Assembly: GCA_027946365.1 (NCBI GenBank)
Contig: JAPEUQ010000005.1
Span: forward strand, 372,001-436,000
DNA from: Kalmusia sp. IMI 367209
Taxonomy: Eukaryota > Ascomycota > Dothideomycetes > Pleosporales > Didymosphaeriaceae
Length of the DNA: 64,000 nucleotides
Direction of reading: 5' to 3'
The position numbers and the translations under genes are program-made. Within the stretch, counting starts at the first letter, position 1. Each line of letters begins with the position of its first letter. A model generated the notes under the pieces. It did no database searches, had not been told where the DNA came from, and was given only the letters and a program-made list of their open reading frames with translations. Positions 1 through 12,003 of the stretch are shown here, piece after piece.

Positions 1-133
1 GGTCTTGATGTGAGAATTGCCGCGGTGTCTTCTCCCAAATGGTCTTGTCGTTCTCGAAGCGCTCAGAGCGCTGAAGGAGCGTCTCCAGCGGCGGCTCGCA
101 AACCTCCGAAATGCCCGATGCAATGCAGCCGTC
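1..133 (-). CDS. possible partial exon running off the left edge
   Basis: On the minus strand the frame ending at position 1 is open from just below a TAA at 134-136, giving about 44 codons. The decoded stretch has a protein-like composition, with strongly C/G-ending codons and a segment reading FENDKTIWEK. No start codon lies in the frame, so if it is real this is an internal exon whose upstream exon lies at higher coordinates and whose remainder lies outside the window. I could not find a convincing acceptor or upstream exon. An open run of this length arises often by chance, so this is only a suspicion based on codon style. Confidence 0.22.
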
Positions 134-136
134 TTA

Positions 137-2147
137 GCTCGCTCGTCGAATGGCTGCGAGTCGCTCCCCGCAAATTGCGAAGCGATGCGAAGAGACGCGC
201 CGGGAGATTCGCTAGGATGCAGCAGCGGTGAATAGGAACACACCGTGGATCGCGCATCGTAGCTGTTAGGTAATTTCTGCAGCTTCATTGGTGTCGCATT
301 TTATGCTCTAAATGTTGTCATTGTCGAATAGCTGTGGTATCCTGAGGAAGCTGCAACCCTGCCCTTGCCTTAGTAAGCGTAGCTTCTTTGCGTCGGGCCG
401 ATTCCACCTTTCTTAATTCAACAACCTCTCTCTTGAATTTGAATAGACTTGCGCTATGACCCTACCTTGGGTGACTAGCCTACAAGCTCGTCACAAACTT
501 TTGAAAGTGAAACGACTAGAGCTGGGGAGCTTAATGTCGGCCCTCGGTAGCTTTCAGCTGTACCATGTGCTGCTACCGCTGCCGTCCTTAGGCCCCTTAT
601 CTATTGCGGAGATGGCGATGAGAGCGGTGAAGCCCTATGGCGAAGAAAAGGTGGTGATGCGATACGCATGTACGCCTCGCAATCGGGGCGCCTAAGGTGA
701 ACTAGATAGTCCAACTGTGGCGGTGCTGTGTAGATGGTGAGCTAGCGACTGCTCCCAGCCTCAAACAAGTGTACCTCACCTTTCGGAAGTTATTTTTGAC
801 CCACAGATGTGGAGGAGTCGAAAGACGGTTGAACGACGCTCCAGTGTGCCTGGTGGATCCGCACAAGTCCGGTAACCGCACGGTAGTCGATAGTGAGGTT
901 GATAGCGAGAGAGACCTAGACTAGTCTTCGTATAGCGAATTACCCTGGAATGCGTGACACTCACATCGCTTTAGAGACTGATGATGTAGAGAAAACTGAC
1001 AAAGAAGTGACAACATAGAAGTTTTCACTTAGACTTAGCACATTAATCTGGAAACCCAGATGCATGGAGCAGAAGCCTGAAGCGAGGGGTTGAGAATTCA
1101 AATCAGATCCATAGAGCCCGGGATGTGTCGATGTGTTGGATGGAGGAGGTTTTTTGACGATCGTGACGGTAAATTTGTAGAGTTAAAGGGCCCAAGGCTA
1201 TGATATGAGTGGAATGGTCAAGACAAGAGAAAGGAAGGAACATACTGCCTCGAAGGCATTGAGTATCATCTCCGTACTTTGAATGAGCCACGCTCTGTAG
1301 AAAGTGTAGATGTCCTTCATTTTACTGTGCAAAGCAGTAAGAGAACACACTTCTTCGTATGAAAAGGCCCCATATGGAGATGTAATACCAATGAGACTTG
1401 AGAATTCTCCATTGTGCCGATAATCTTTTCATTATCCAAGCAACAAAGAAATGTAGATAGCGTAAGGTTGTAGACCTTAGTGATTAGAGGCTCGTCTCCA
1501 GCTTGATAGAATCGAAAAGTGCGAATAGATCATCGCAACACCGGAGTACTATGTAATATTAATGTTAGCGCATCAGCGTACTTATTACCACTCAGACTAT
1601 GCTCATGCAAAATGAACGTATGGCTTCCATCTAGGTCGATAAGGATCAACCTTTAATAAAAAAAAAAAGTAATTGACACCAACCAAAGGAAAGAATTTGT
1701 GAGCTTATCTCTGATGGTTGATCACATGGTCAGAACTGGTCGATGTTTGGGTCACCACCCTATAGTGCACGTCAGCTATTGCGCCAATGATTCTTACATG
1801 ATATAGATTTCAGTGTCGCATTACCAAACCCACATCTCAGCTTTTAGACAGTGTTGCCACCCCATGAAAAGGCTTTCTTGGGCTGCGTTGATGCCTGGTG
1901 CCGTTCATGGGGTCGGTATGCGGCGCGGTTTAGCCTCTGTTCGCGGTTACCGACTGCGGCGTGTGGCGCTACTCCATTGCCTAACTTTGCGGGCGATATC
2001 CAGAACTCCCGTGCTACTACGTGAAGAAGTTGATTTTCTAAGTGTGACGCCAATGTCTCTCAGCTGGGGCCAATGTGCTCAATAGTACCCGACTCGACAT
2101 CGCGAGAAGCCTCGCGGCACAGCAATTCATTATGGCGAACAATTGGG
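137..2147. other. gene-poor sequence, no gene recognised
   Basis: About 2 kb with only short, unsupported open frames on both strands. The longest (456-695, plus strand) has no recognisable domain and no convincing splice partner. An 11-base A run at 1658-1668 follows a TTAAT, which could be a poly(A) remnant or chance. I see no rRNA, tRNA or mobile-element coding sequence here. Confidence 0.4.
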
Positions 2148-2167
2148 CCAATCCTCAGGATATAAAC
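2148..2167 (+). promoter_or_regulatory. CCAAT box and TATA element of the 63-codon gene
   Basis: A CCAAT pentamer at 2148-2152 is followed by TATAAAC at 2161-2167, about 108 bp before the ATG at 2275. The intervening leader is rich in C and A and ends CAGCGACAATG, a good fungal start context. This arrangement is the main reason for accepting the very small gene downstream. Confidence 0.5.
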
Positions 2168-2274
2168 TTCGATGATAGACTCCATGCATAGAGTCACAGT
2201 CTTCATCCATTAGACTTCCTATCACTTGTTGAGCTTCACTTCAAACAACCATCAAAACCACCAAGTCAGCGACA

Positions 2275-2515
2275 ATGTCTACACCAACTGCAAACGGCCA
2301 AGGTGTCTCCGGCGGTAGTGCACCTTCAGTGGGCACTGGAAACGCAGGTGGTGCCTACAGCTCCTATCCGTGTCGTTATGCTCACGAGCCGGATCATCCA
2401 AAAGACTACAAGTTCAGTTTGAGCCAGACTACATGCGAACGCTGCCGCGTAAGTATCTCCTTCTGAGTCGTCAAGGACACGGCTAAGCATATTTCAGTTG
2501 CTAGGCAAGTCCTAA
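2275..2515 (+). CDS. small two-exon hypothetical protein, 63 residues
   Basis: Exons 2275-2448 and 2498-2515, joined in phase 0. The 49-bp intron (2449-2497) has a GTAAGTATC donor, a GCTAAGC branch-like site and a TTTCAG acceptor. The protein starts with a Gly/Ser/Thr-rich low-complexity segment (residues 1-30). It continues with a charged segment containing HPKDYKFSLS and ends in a Cys pair, CERC, then RLLGKS. There is no signal peptide or membrane segment. If the intron is retained, translation stops in the intron and also gives 63 residues with a different five-residue tail (VSISF). Function unknown. The CCAAT/TATA promoter and clean splice sites in an otherwise empty region support it being real. 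Confidence 0.55.
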
Positions 2516-5500
2516 TCTTCGTGCCCTTTGTGGTCTACCACTACGACGAGAGATCACATGTTTCCGCGATGCCACAACTCTCCACGAGGTCAATCGGATC
2601 CATTCGTTTTCACCATCAACTAAGGGGGCTTATCAAGTCATGATTGGGTGGTATTTACGGGGTGATATCTGGTAGTCGGTACTATTCTCGAAGTCGGTCA
2701 TGTTGGTGTTCGTTCTTTCCAAATACTAGGCGATCCCCTCAAAGTATCTATGGGCGGAATCTACGGGGTGTTACCTGCTTTTCGTAAATATCGCAATTAC
2801 AATACATACTTCGTTTCAAACTCTCCCATAAAACTGGTTGAATCCAACATCCCCGCCCGCAGGCTTTCCCTTGTGAATCGTTATAGAAAACTCTGAGTTA
2901 TTGCCAGACGGGAAGGACCGGATGAGCTGAAATGCTAGAACCATATTGCTTTACAGGAAAGAGCACTCAAGTAGAGGGAAGGCATAATACACGAGCCCGC
3001 TCTTCTTTTCAGATAATTGTTCCAACTCATAACTCTCATTCTCCACAGACATATTATTGAAAACATCCTTCACAGTTTTGCACGCTTTTGTCGGTGATCA
3101 CCTTGCACTACAAGATGTTTTCATCGCATCATAAACGGGAGAGAGGGGAGATCTAGGCAAGGGGGTTTGGGCCGCAGCGAAGACGATTCTACCTTCGGAA
3201 GTAAATCGCCCCCGAATGCACACTGCGTCAACAATGTACAGATGCAGCCGGTCTACGCACGTAGCGGTACGGTCGTTCTGTCCCGCTTCCTCGTGTAATA
3301 AAGTTTAGCAGCCGTCCTAGCACTCGGGGTGATCTGAAAGTTGCTCTGAGTGGTGGGCTATCCCGTCTTTCGTTGGTGCCGCAACTGTGCCGCGTCTTTG
3401 CGTCTTGTTTACGGGCCGCGCGCTTCGACCGGGAGAATAACGCACAACACCCTTCTACATCTACTCATGTAAGTCTAGTTCGAGCATAGAAGTATGCTTA
3501 CTAACAAGAGGTGGCTTCCCACCGGAAGAATTGTATCCAATTGACACAGTTGTGAGAGAAGATGCTACGTTGGCACCACGTCAAATTTGGATGCCAAGTT
3601 CGAATGGCACTTTCGGCCGATATTGTCGACAAGAATACTGATGACGAAAACTTCCCTCGCTATCATCAAGGGATGAGCTTATACCGAACGCTCATTGCTC
3701 TGTCGTAATTAGCTGCAGTCTGCATCGGGCCGGGTTTTAGGGATGAGCTTATAAGGACAGTACCTGCAACTCATCTACTGGTGGGTGGTTCGATTTTGAG
3801 GGCTTAGAGCTGAGAACGATGAATTTTCATTTCTCAAAGGGAAATTAAGCTGCTGCAGCAAACTATGGAGCAATCCTCGAGCTTGGCCATATCTTTGTCC
3901 TTTTGGCCAAAAACTTGATAAGCCATCTGCGTGGTTATCAACTTCAGCCAGTATACTACTTCTAGGCAAGAGCACTTCTTGATAAACTGACTTGAATGCT
4001 TTCTATTCCTTGACAGGAATCGGCTGAAACAAAGTTCAATTAACACCGGAGGCGTCAAATCGTTCGCCTTTCAGGCATGCTAGACCTAGGACCATCGTGA
4101 GTCGATGTCCGACACTATTTAGCAAGAATTGTTGCTTCAAATCCTAAGAGGCGTGTTGGCCGCTTGGTGCTGCGGTCGACGGTTACTGTCAGCCTTGCGT
4201 CTTAGGCGGTACTGGGTGTCTAAGCGCCCACGTTAAGCCTGCAGCGTCATCGCCAGCACCCTAAACATTTAGCTAATTTTTTGGGATAGTATTTCTCGGA
4301 ACCGCCGCGATGCGACTCCCAAGATTATAGATCTCAAAAAAAGCTGGAGATTTCAAGGAAAGGGGTTGCGAACGTACTTCGCCCTCACAACAGAATTGGC
4401 GCGCTTAGATCGAACCGGGACTATCTTCTCGCACGTATGTCCTATTATGAGCCTTATCAACGGCGGTATCTCGACCCGTTCAGACACAAGTTTGCAGGAC
4501 ACCTTCCATTTCACTATCACTAGCTCGTTTTTAACAGTTGGCCGCCTAATTCATCAAGCAGCATCTCTGTCTGTTGACTGACTAATTCATCTGTTGCAGG
4601 CCTCTTAGTATATCGTAGCCTTCCGTCCATCTTAATTCTATTCGATTGAATGCTCGTCAACAGACTTAATATACCCACTCGAAAACAAAAGTCTGACCAT
4701 GGTGTTCACTGGCGTTAATTCACAGTACCGAATGTCATCGAATGCATCGTACTGAGCATAGTCTTGCACGATTCAGGAGGATGCGTTCAACACGATTTTC
4801 TGTTTTAGTCTATGCTTCGCTTTCTCCGATATGAGTGTATGTCCCTCAGCTTTGAACGCCTCATTCTGAAAAGTCATCCAGGTTTTCGGGACGTCTGTAG
4901 ATAGGGCTGTGTCATGTCGGGGTAATGCCTGGGGCGGCCAAGAGTGCTAAGCGCCGGTACGGCTCTTTCCACCACGCGCCTGTCCAATGACGCCTTCAGA
5001 ACGGGATCCGCATCCCTAGTCATTCCGATCACCTTTGGACACAGCATAATTCCAGAACGCACTCACCAAAGAATTGAACTCGAATCGAGCAATGAATCGC
5101 CTTTCTAGACACCGGTGTAGGTTTGTGTGCGCCGGCAGAATAGAAGAGGACGCCACAACTCTGCATATCGCTGCATATAATGTCGGCAGTTCTACCACTC
5201 ACGACGAGTGTAGTTGCGCCCTTGCACATCATGCCTATCACATGACCGTTCGTTCCTGCGCGCGTATGCAGGTGCATTGCATTGTAACAACGTCCAAAGT
5301 GCATCTCGTACCGTATCCCAACGTTTCTTCTCGCTAACATGCAGCCCAGCCCATGCTTTCCCACGAACCCTCGAGTAAAGTGCAGAGCATCTGTATGGAT
5401 GGTCTCCTCGCAGCAACACCTTGTCATCCGAGCCCTATGCAAGAAATCTCATGGCTGCCTAAATTGTTGTAACTAGTGCACTTCTGATCGTCGCTCTCTC

Positions 5501-7353
5501 GATGTACGAACAGCAATCAGGTGCATGAACACTGATGAAACGTCCTCAACTTTGCCTTGCACATTATCTAACATCTCATCTACAATAAGATCCGAGACTA
5601 GCGTCTAGGTTCACCGAAGTGCCTACACCACGAAGGCGTTATCCCGCTCACCCTCCCGCTGTCCATCTGTTTAGCGTGCGCGGCACAGCATCTGGGCTCT
5701 GTCAGCCGGAAGCGATGGGGAGAGGGATGATAGCCCTATCAGCCTCGACTGTGCCGTATTAAAAGCCACGCCTCGCTTGCGGCAAATGCGTGCACCTTAC
5801 CGCATACCGGGCGTACATTGGGCGCAAACGTCCGTCTCGATCTATGAGAGCTTCAGGGCAAAATTAAATGCAAAAAGGCCCCCGAAAATAGCCTCGGAGA
5901 TTTCTATGGCATCCCCGAAACGAAAACGTGGCTGCTTAGACATATAACCGGTCCTTGATAGTATCCTGGGGCGCCGAAAGTTGTCCCATGACTTCGAAGG
6001 CTGCTGTGATGGTGACATATCGAGCTCATAGGTGAGACACTTTAGTTGGAAATCTCATAGCCGTACGAGTGATGGGATCATCAGTCACTGTCACAGCAAC
6101 TAGGGCAATCTTTCCTCCACCAATATTGTTCTTTTTCGGGCTGAAACGCAGCTCCCTCAGCTACATGGGCCGCACTGTCATAACGAATTAGGTTGCCACG
6201 ATGCTGTCTAGATCCGACGGCGATGTCCGCGTCTACGGCTCCACAAACGGACCGTTACAGGGCGTTGTGCCTCCTCACATAAGGCTCACTAGAAGCTCGT
6301 CACAAACCTAGCTCAGACAAAACCAATGGCTCTCTTACACGGGCATAATAGCTCGCGTACTCGACCGCTTATCGTCGTCAACTGACCACCATCTGCTGCG
6401 GGTGCTACGTAGCTCGGGGGCGTCTAGTCCGTACCCACGCCCACGTTCTGAGCTGCACATGCTTCCATACGGACTGCCGCCCCCGCTCAACTCAGCCTTT
6501 TGGCCTCCGTTCTTTCGCCCAAAGCTAAGCTCACAGTAGCTTTTTGGGGGCGACGTGTACAACGCACAGTCCCTGACGGAACTCCACCGTCACATTATCA
6601 CAGACATTCACCAGCACACCGTTCGAGGCGGCACCGCGCTAGTTTCACATACTCGCGCGTTGACGTGTCACTACAGTGTGAGTACGAAGAACGCTAGAGG
6701 CGGAGAGCGGATCCGCAGACGCGATGCTTCGAGTCGCCTTGCGCATCCCGTCATCCCACGGAGTCGTTGGCAAGTTATCGGGCGGTCGCTTAAGGATACC
6801 CAAAGCGGAAGTTTACGTGGTCTGATTGCCCTTCTCTGCTGTCTGAGTCGTTGCAAGACCCTGAAATTGGGACATGATGCCGCTGCCGCGATGTCGGAAG
6901 GGTGGTTCGTGCTTTGATCGTCTTACACGGCATTAATCGGTGAGGCGTACGCAGCACGCTTGCGGGGGTCGGCTGTGGAATGAGGCGGGCCAGAGACTTC
7001 GTTGCAGGGGGGGAGATAGGGAGTGGGAGATGTTCAGGGTGGTAGAGAGGAAAAGGGGTCCACGGGACGCGCGATGTGTACTTTACTTCAGTGACAATGT
7101 ATTACTATGTTACAAACGCTGGAAAGTAACCTTGCCCGTATGTATGCAAGTCTTTTTTTATCATACCCTCTGGAAATCGTTAAGTCGGTGTCAGTCGTAG
7201 CCAGCGTAGCCTACGTTATGCACGGGCAGTGCCTGCACACTCGATACGCTGCACTCGAGAAGGCAAAAGATTCCAATCTCATCTCATTCTTCCCTCTTCT
7301 TATACCACTTCCAAGCAACCCTCGTCCATACTATGCAACCACTCATTAAGCAA
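2516..7353. other. 4.8 kb gene-poor region, no gene recognised
   Basis: Many short frames on both strands but none with a recognisable domain or consistent splice sites. The longest (5029-5442, minus strand) overlaps an equally open antisense frame and looks like chance. Short direct repeats are visible: a 15-bp repeat at 3669-3683 and 3739-3753, and a degenerate copy of about 27 bp near 2645 and 2750. The region may be decayed repeat DNA, but no transposase, integrase or reverse transcriptase motif is readable. Confidence 0.4.
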
Positions 7354-10300
7354 TTAAGTTCCAGTTTCTATGCACAAGTCAGTCTCATTCATCAACGAAC
7401 AGAAAAAGAAGTAGCAGCACTCACCAGTCTCCACACCGGGCTGCCGTCCATCCAATCCGCCCGTAACCTTCTTCTTCAACTTCTCCAAACCAATCTTCGT
7501 CTGGTCCTTCGCAAATTTGGCGTTTCGCGCCGGCTTCCACTGCATCAAGCCGCGCTGCTTGCGCTCCTCAGTGCGCTTGTTCTGCTTGTTGACTTGCTTG
7601 CTGGACATGGATGACCCAGTAGAAGAGGCAGTGGTGTCGGTGCGCGCTGTGGACTGCGACTTGCGCAGATCACTTGTGGGAGAGAGGTCGGTGGGTTGGT
7701 GATCCAAGTGACCATTGGGTTCGGTCTCGCTCTGGCCTTTACTTGGGGTTGAAGACGACGCGTCTTGATTGGCGGTGCTCTGGTCTTTGCCCTCCGTGTT
7801 GCCCTTGCGCGCCTGTTCACCACCGCCAGGCCCGCCGGACATGTTATTTGCATTGCCAGCTGTGTCCGCATCTTCGATGCCGAGATCGGACGATGACTCC
7901 GAGTCGCCTCCGGAATCGTCGTTGTCCTCGTCATCGGACGGATGAAACGGGTCGTGCAGCGGCTCGTCTCTGCCTGGCTCCCTTCTCTTCTTGCCCTTTG
8001 TATCGAGATACGCCTTGGGATCATGGCTGAAGGCGCCAGACCAGTCGGCGCCGTCTTTGGCGAGCCATTTCTTCTTCTCTTCTGGGTCTGCATTCTTGAG
8101 GATGTCGCGGCCTTCGGTGAGGGACTCGTTGTGCAGTTGTTGCACGCGCTCGGAGAGTTCCTTGTCTACCTTGCGGGTGCGGACACCTTCGGTGAGGCAG
8201 GCTTCCCACGTCTCGTATGTCTCGCGGGACTGGTTGTCGACGATGAACTGGTCGTGCGATTCGTCCATGCCGGCCTTGAAGCGCGCTCGGAACTGCAGAC
8301 GGCCGACCTCCTGGAGATCCTCGAGGCCAGGCTCCTTTTTGCAATTGTCCTCCGTGATGTAATTTTGCGTGAGGCGTGCTGGCGCGGCCGTGGTCCAGAT
8401 GGGAATATTAATGTCGGCATCTTCATTATCAATGAAGTGTTGTAGCCAGATAACGGCATAAGCGTCCGCCTTGCGTTTGTTCGAGATGTGGAATTCAAAT
8501 ACGATAGGAGACCTGTAGCGGTGCTTGACTGGCATGCGAACGTTGTGCTTACCATCGTTCGCTTTCAGGTCCCAATAATAGCCATCCCCTTCGTCGAGCT
8601 TCTGAGCGCCTGACCGGCCAATCTTGCCTGTGCTTCCACCAGTTCGCAGCTAGAGCTTGGCGGCATGCTTATAGCCGACAGCGAGAATGCGATCAGATTG
8701 GAATTCGAAAGTACCCACATCCCATCCCAGCATGTGAGGGGGAAGACGTGTCTCGATGCTGCGGAAGAGCAATGAGATGCGAACACGTCCAAAGCCAATA
8801 CCGCCGTCAAGTGGATACCATCGGGTGACCTGAGAAGAGGTTTCTAGTACGTCCGAGAGCTTCAATGGAACCACTCCGAGGATAGGGTCGTGTTCACGAT
8901 TGCGTTGATCGCGAACAGTGACCGTGACAATAGCGGAGCGCCAGTCACGAAGGAATCGCTCCGTACCAGCGTTGAAGATAGGCTGGGAAGAAACAGCTTT
9001 CGAACGTGTCTTGTACACCAGTTCATCGTTGAAAAGAATAGTGCAGTAGCTGGTGGGCAGGTCGCCTCCCGTCTCTTCAGTGGCCTCCCCGTATGGCTTC
9101 GCAGGTTCGAATTCACGTCCCTTGCGGGACCCAGTTGTCCCCTTCACGTTCTCAAGCTCAAGGTTTACGATTTGATGAACGATGACGCTGCAAATTCCAC
9201 TTGGCCAAAGCGGATCCGGAGGCGTGTGCATAACTGCGTCATCCTGCTCGTCGTTGATAACACCCTTCTCGTCCTGAAAAGCGGGGTCGTCCTTCAGCTC
9301 CTCTGGAAGAGAGCGATCCTTGCCATCAGTCCTCAGAGCCGGACGGAACTTAGGCTTTCCGAAATAACCCACTTCCCAGTGTAACTCGCCCGGCATCTCG
9401 CTGTCAGCATCCATACCTGCAAGCTTGGAAGTCTGGGGATACATCTTTCCGGGGTGCTGAATCATCTTCTGCATTGAGAGCTCAACTTTGCCGACAATGT
9501 CATCAGCGGTATGTCGGTCAGAATCCCACAGCTCGACGCTGAGATTCTCGTTTGCTTTGATCAATTCTGGAGTAACGAGTAGAGCCGTGGTTTCTTCCCA
9601 GATGGGGTTCAAATCATCCGTAATAACGCGCGTGCAGTACATGGGCTTGCCATACTTGCTAAAGGCTAGTGTGATGTAAGGGTCACTGCCACCGTGCTTT
9701 GATCCCCGTCGATCTTGTTTGCTGAGCCCGACAGCTCGGTGGATACGAATCCACATGACACCAAGAGCCTCGGTATCCTTCTGGATGGAATCGCCTTGGA
9801 GTATGGCACGCATATCGATCGACATCGATTTTGGAGCAACGTACACTGCGATGATCAGTACTTTGTACCTATTTGAACACTCTTGAAATATACTTACTGC
9901 TCGCAGCAGCCTTGATCGCGTAGTTTACGAAATTGCTGATCAAAGGCAAGTTCAAGATGTTAACACCCTTCTCAACCATAGGAATACAGCCCGCCTGAAC
10001 CTGAGGGGCACCCATCAAAGTGAAAGTCAGAGTTTTCAGGAATGGAGGTTCAGGAGTCATGGCTAGCCGCAATCGAACAGTTCCAACCAGACCCTGAAGT
10101 TCAACGAAGATCGGCAGCGGAACACCGAAGAGACCCTTAATCCCTAGGTAGAAGACGAGTTGCATATGCATGTTGCGTGCTTTATCTGATGCTCGCTTTC
10201 CGGTCGGTTGAGCGTGATACGCGAACGATACTTCTAGGTTGTAATAATCTCCACCCTCCTCATCTGCCGCAGCTTCTTGAGGATCTTTCGTCTTCTTGTT

Positions 10301-11366
10301 CTCCTCGTGTATGGCCTGCTTCATCTCTTTCATGTGGGTGTCTGGGAGAGCGCGCAAACTGAGGATGCGGATGGGGTTGCTTCCCTGGTTAATTTCGGCG
10401 ACGCGGACGTTTTCAATGATGCCGGGAACGGAGGCCTGCATGACATCCTCGAGCATATCGGCAACACCGATAAACATGTCTGGATTGATCAGGCCCCATA
10501 CGATGCCAAGCATCGTGTTCATCCATTCGACTGACTCTGGAAGTAGATTTGCCGTAGCCTAGATTCATCAGCGTTGTACCAATAATTGAGATAAGCACTT
10601 ACCATCTGTCCACGCGTCTTCTCGCTGTCCCACTCCACCTCCCTTCCGCTCCGTATCACCTCCTTTACCCACAAGAACACTCCCGAGGATAGACATAGGC
10701 CTAGGGGAACCAGTCCAAGGAGCCTTCCGCCAAATAGCTTTCCCACAAAGACTGTAGCGGCCAGTATGCCAATGCACAAATAAGTAGCTCGCTTCTCCAA
10801 AGCGGCAAACATTGGCTCGTAGGACACAGAAGGTGTAGGGTGAAAGAGTATGTTTGTTTTCTCGCCATGAATAGGGACATCGGAGGTAGTGCCCTCGGCG
10901 ACAGGATCAGGAGGGGCCGTGACGTCTTGGTTGTGTTTGTACTCCTCCAACGACTGATGCGGGTCTGTCTTTATGGGCTGCGACGCGTAAGTAAATCAAT
11001 GCTAAAAAAGAAACCAGGAAAACGTACTGTGTCCCTGTCTAGGTTCGCGTTTGGCACGGAGAGCGTTGGATTTTCAACCCGGTCCATCATCGATTTGCTG
11101 ACATCCTCGATTGTGACCTCGTTGCCTGTCGTGGGATCTGTAACCACTTTCTGTGTGCCCTTTATTCCCGCCTTCTGCTCTTTATGCGGCACCACTTCTC
11201 CCTTCGCCGCAGCCTGCTTCTTTCGTGCGGCCTCCTGCTCGTCCACCTTGCGGTCGCGCTCTGCCTTGTCTTTGTCAAGGTTTTCGAGGAATTTCTTCAC
11301 GGTCGGGACAGGATTAGCACCGGAGTAGTGGCCGCCCGGGGCGCGCTGCTGCTGTTGTTCAGCCAT
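7354..11366 (-). CDS. mug190: Mug190-type SMP/C2-domain lipid-transfer tether (with in-frame TAG)
   Basis: Minus-strand exons 11366-11028, 10977-10603, 10558-9898, 9845-7425 and 7367-7354 join in phase, giving 1270 codons including the stop. All four introns are GT-AG (50, 44, 52 and 57 bp). Order of parts: a Lys/Glu-rich N-terminus; two hydrophobic segments (about residues 177-220) able to form an ER hairpin; an SMP lipid-transfer domain (about 240-455, beginning near ESVEWMNTMLG); C2 domains (about 485-555 and 675-800); a conserved C-terminal C2-like region; and a disordered acidic tail ending QPGVETETGT. Family knowledge: Mug190 and tricalbins act at ER-plasma membrane contacts. Oddity: codon 857 is TAG (8652-8650), with homologous-looking sequence continuing in the same frame immediately after it. 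Either it is a nonsense change or a further 69-bp in-phase intron, 8718-8650, removes it. Confidence 0.85.
8650..8652 (-). other. in-frame TAG inside the Mug190-type gene
   Basis: The codon lies between AAGCTC and CTGCGA on the coding strand, in the same frame as about 850 upstream and 410 downstream codons. A 69-bp segment (8718-8650) that begins GTGGGT and ends CTCTAG would remove it without changing frame. However, that segment encodes WDVGTFEF-like residues that look like conserved domain sequence, so a point nonsense change or a base-call error is at least as likely. Confidence 0.6.
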
Positions 11367-12003
11367 GATGACAATGTCGCCGTCCCCTCAAGCGAGCAAT
11401 GGGCAAAGATCACAGGCCTCAACTGCCTAACCACTCCGAGGTTGAGCAATGGACAGATGGTTGAAAGAGGGGTATGTAGGAAAAAAGGAGCGAGGTAGAT
11501 CCGACTAATTAAGACATGGAGCTTCCCAGGTGCGTATCACCCAAAAGCAGGGCAGCAGCCGCTATGGCGCGTCAAAGGGAGTGGTTCCAGCACCATCTCG
11601 TCAACAGTGACATCATGGCAAGCCACAGCAGCTCCACCGCAGTTCACATTCACGGCTAGCTGCCGCTTCTACGACATCCGCCACGACCCAAAACACCGAA
11701 CGGTCGCTCTTGTCCTCAGCCGCACCACGGTTAGAGGGGCACGGTGACAGTCGACATGGCTGGAATCCTGGCAATGGCTATCGCAATCCATCGCCATGTC
11801 CGTGGGGATCGCAGAGGTGACGCAAAATAGGATCGCATGTCAGCCAATGCCATGTGAGGGTCCCCGCAAAAGTGGGGCCAGATCGCCTAGGCCTGCCTGC
11901 GCCGATCCCAAATGATCGCCCCGCGCGATTCAGGCTCACGAGCCTTGCTGTTTGCATCCCAGCTACCATCAAGTTTGCTGACCGTGCGGGATCCCTGCTT
12001 ACT
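11367..12003. promoter_or_regulatory. divergent intergenic region between Mug190-type gene and NagA
   Basis: A 637-bp spacer holding the 5' regions of two oppositely transcribed genes. No additional gene is visible. A frame open upstream of the NagA start (from 11854) lacks a TATA-like context, and the ATG at 12004 fits the family N-terminus better. Confidence 0.4.

Noticed and set aside
5029..5442. 137-codon open frame on the minus strand in the gene-poor region
   Set aside because: The opposite strand is equally open, composition is odd (many Cys, His and Met), and there is no domain, promoter or splice context.
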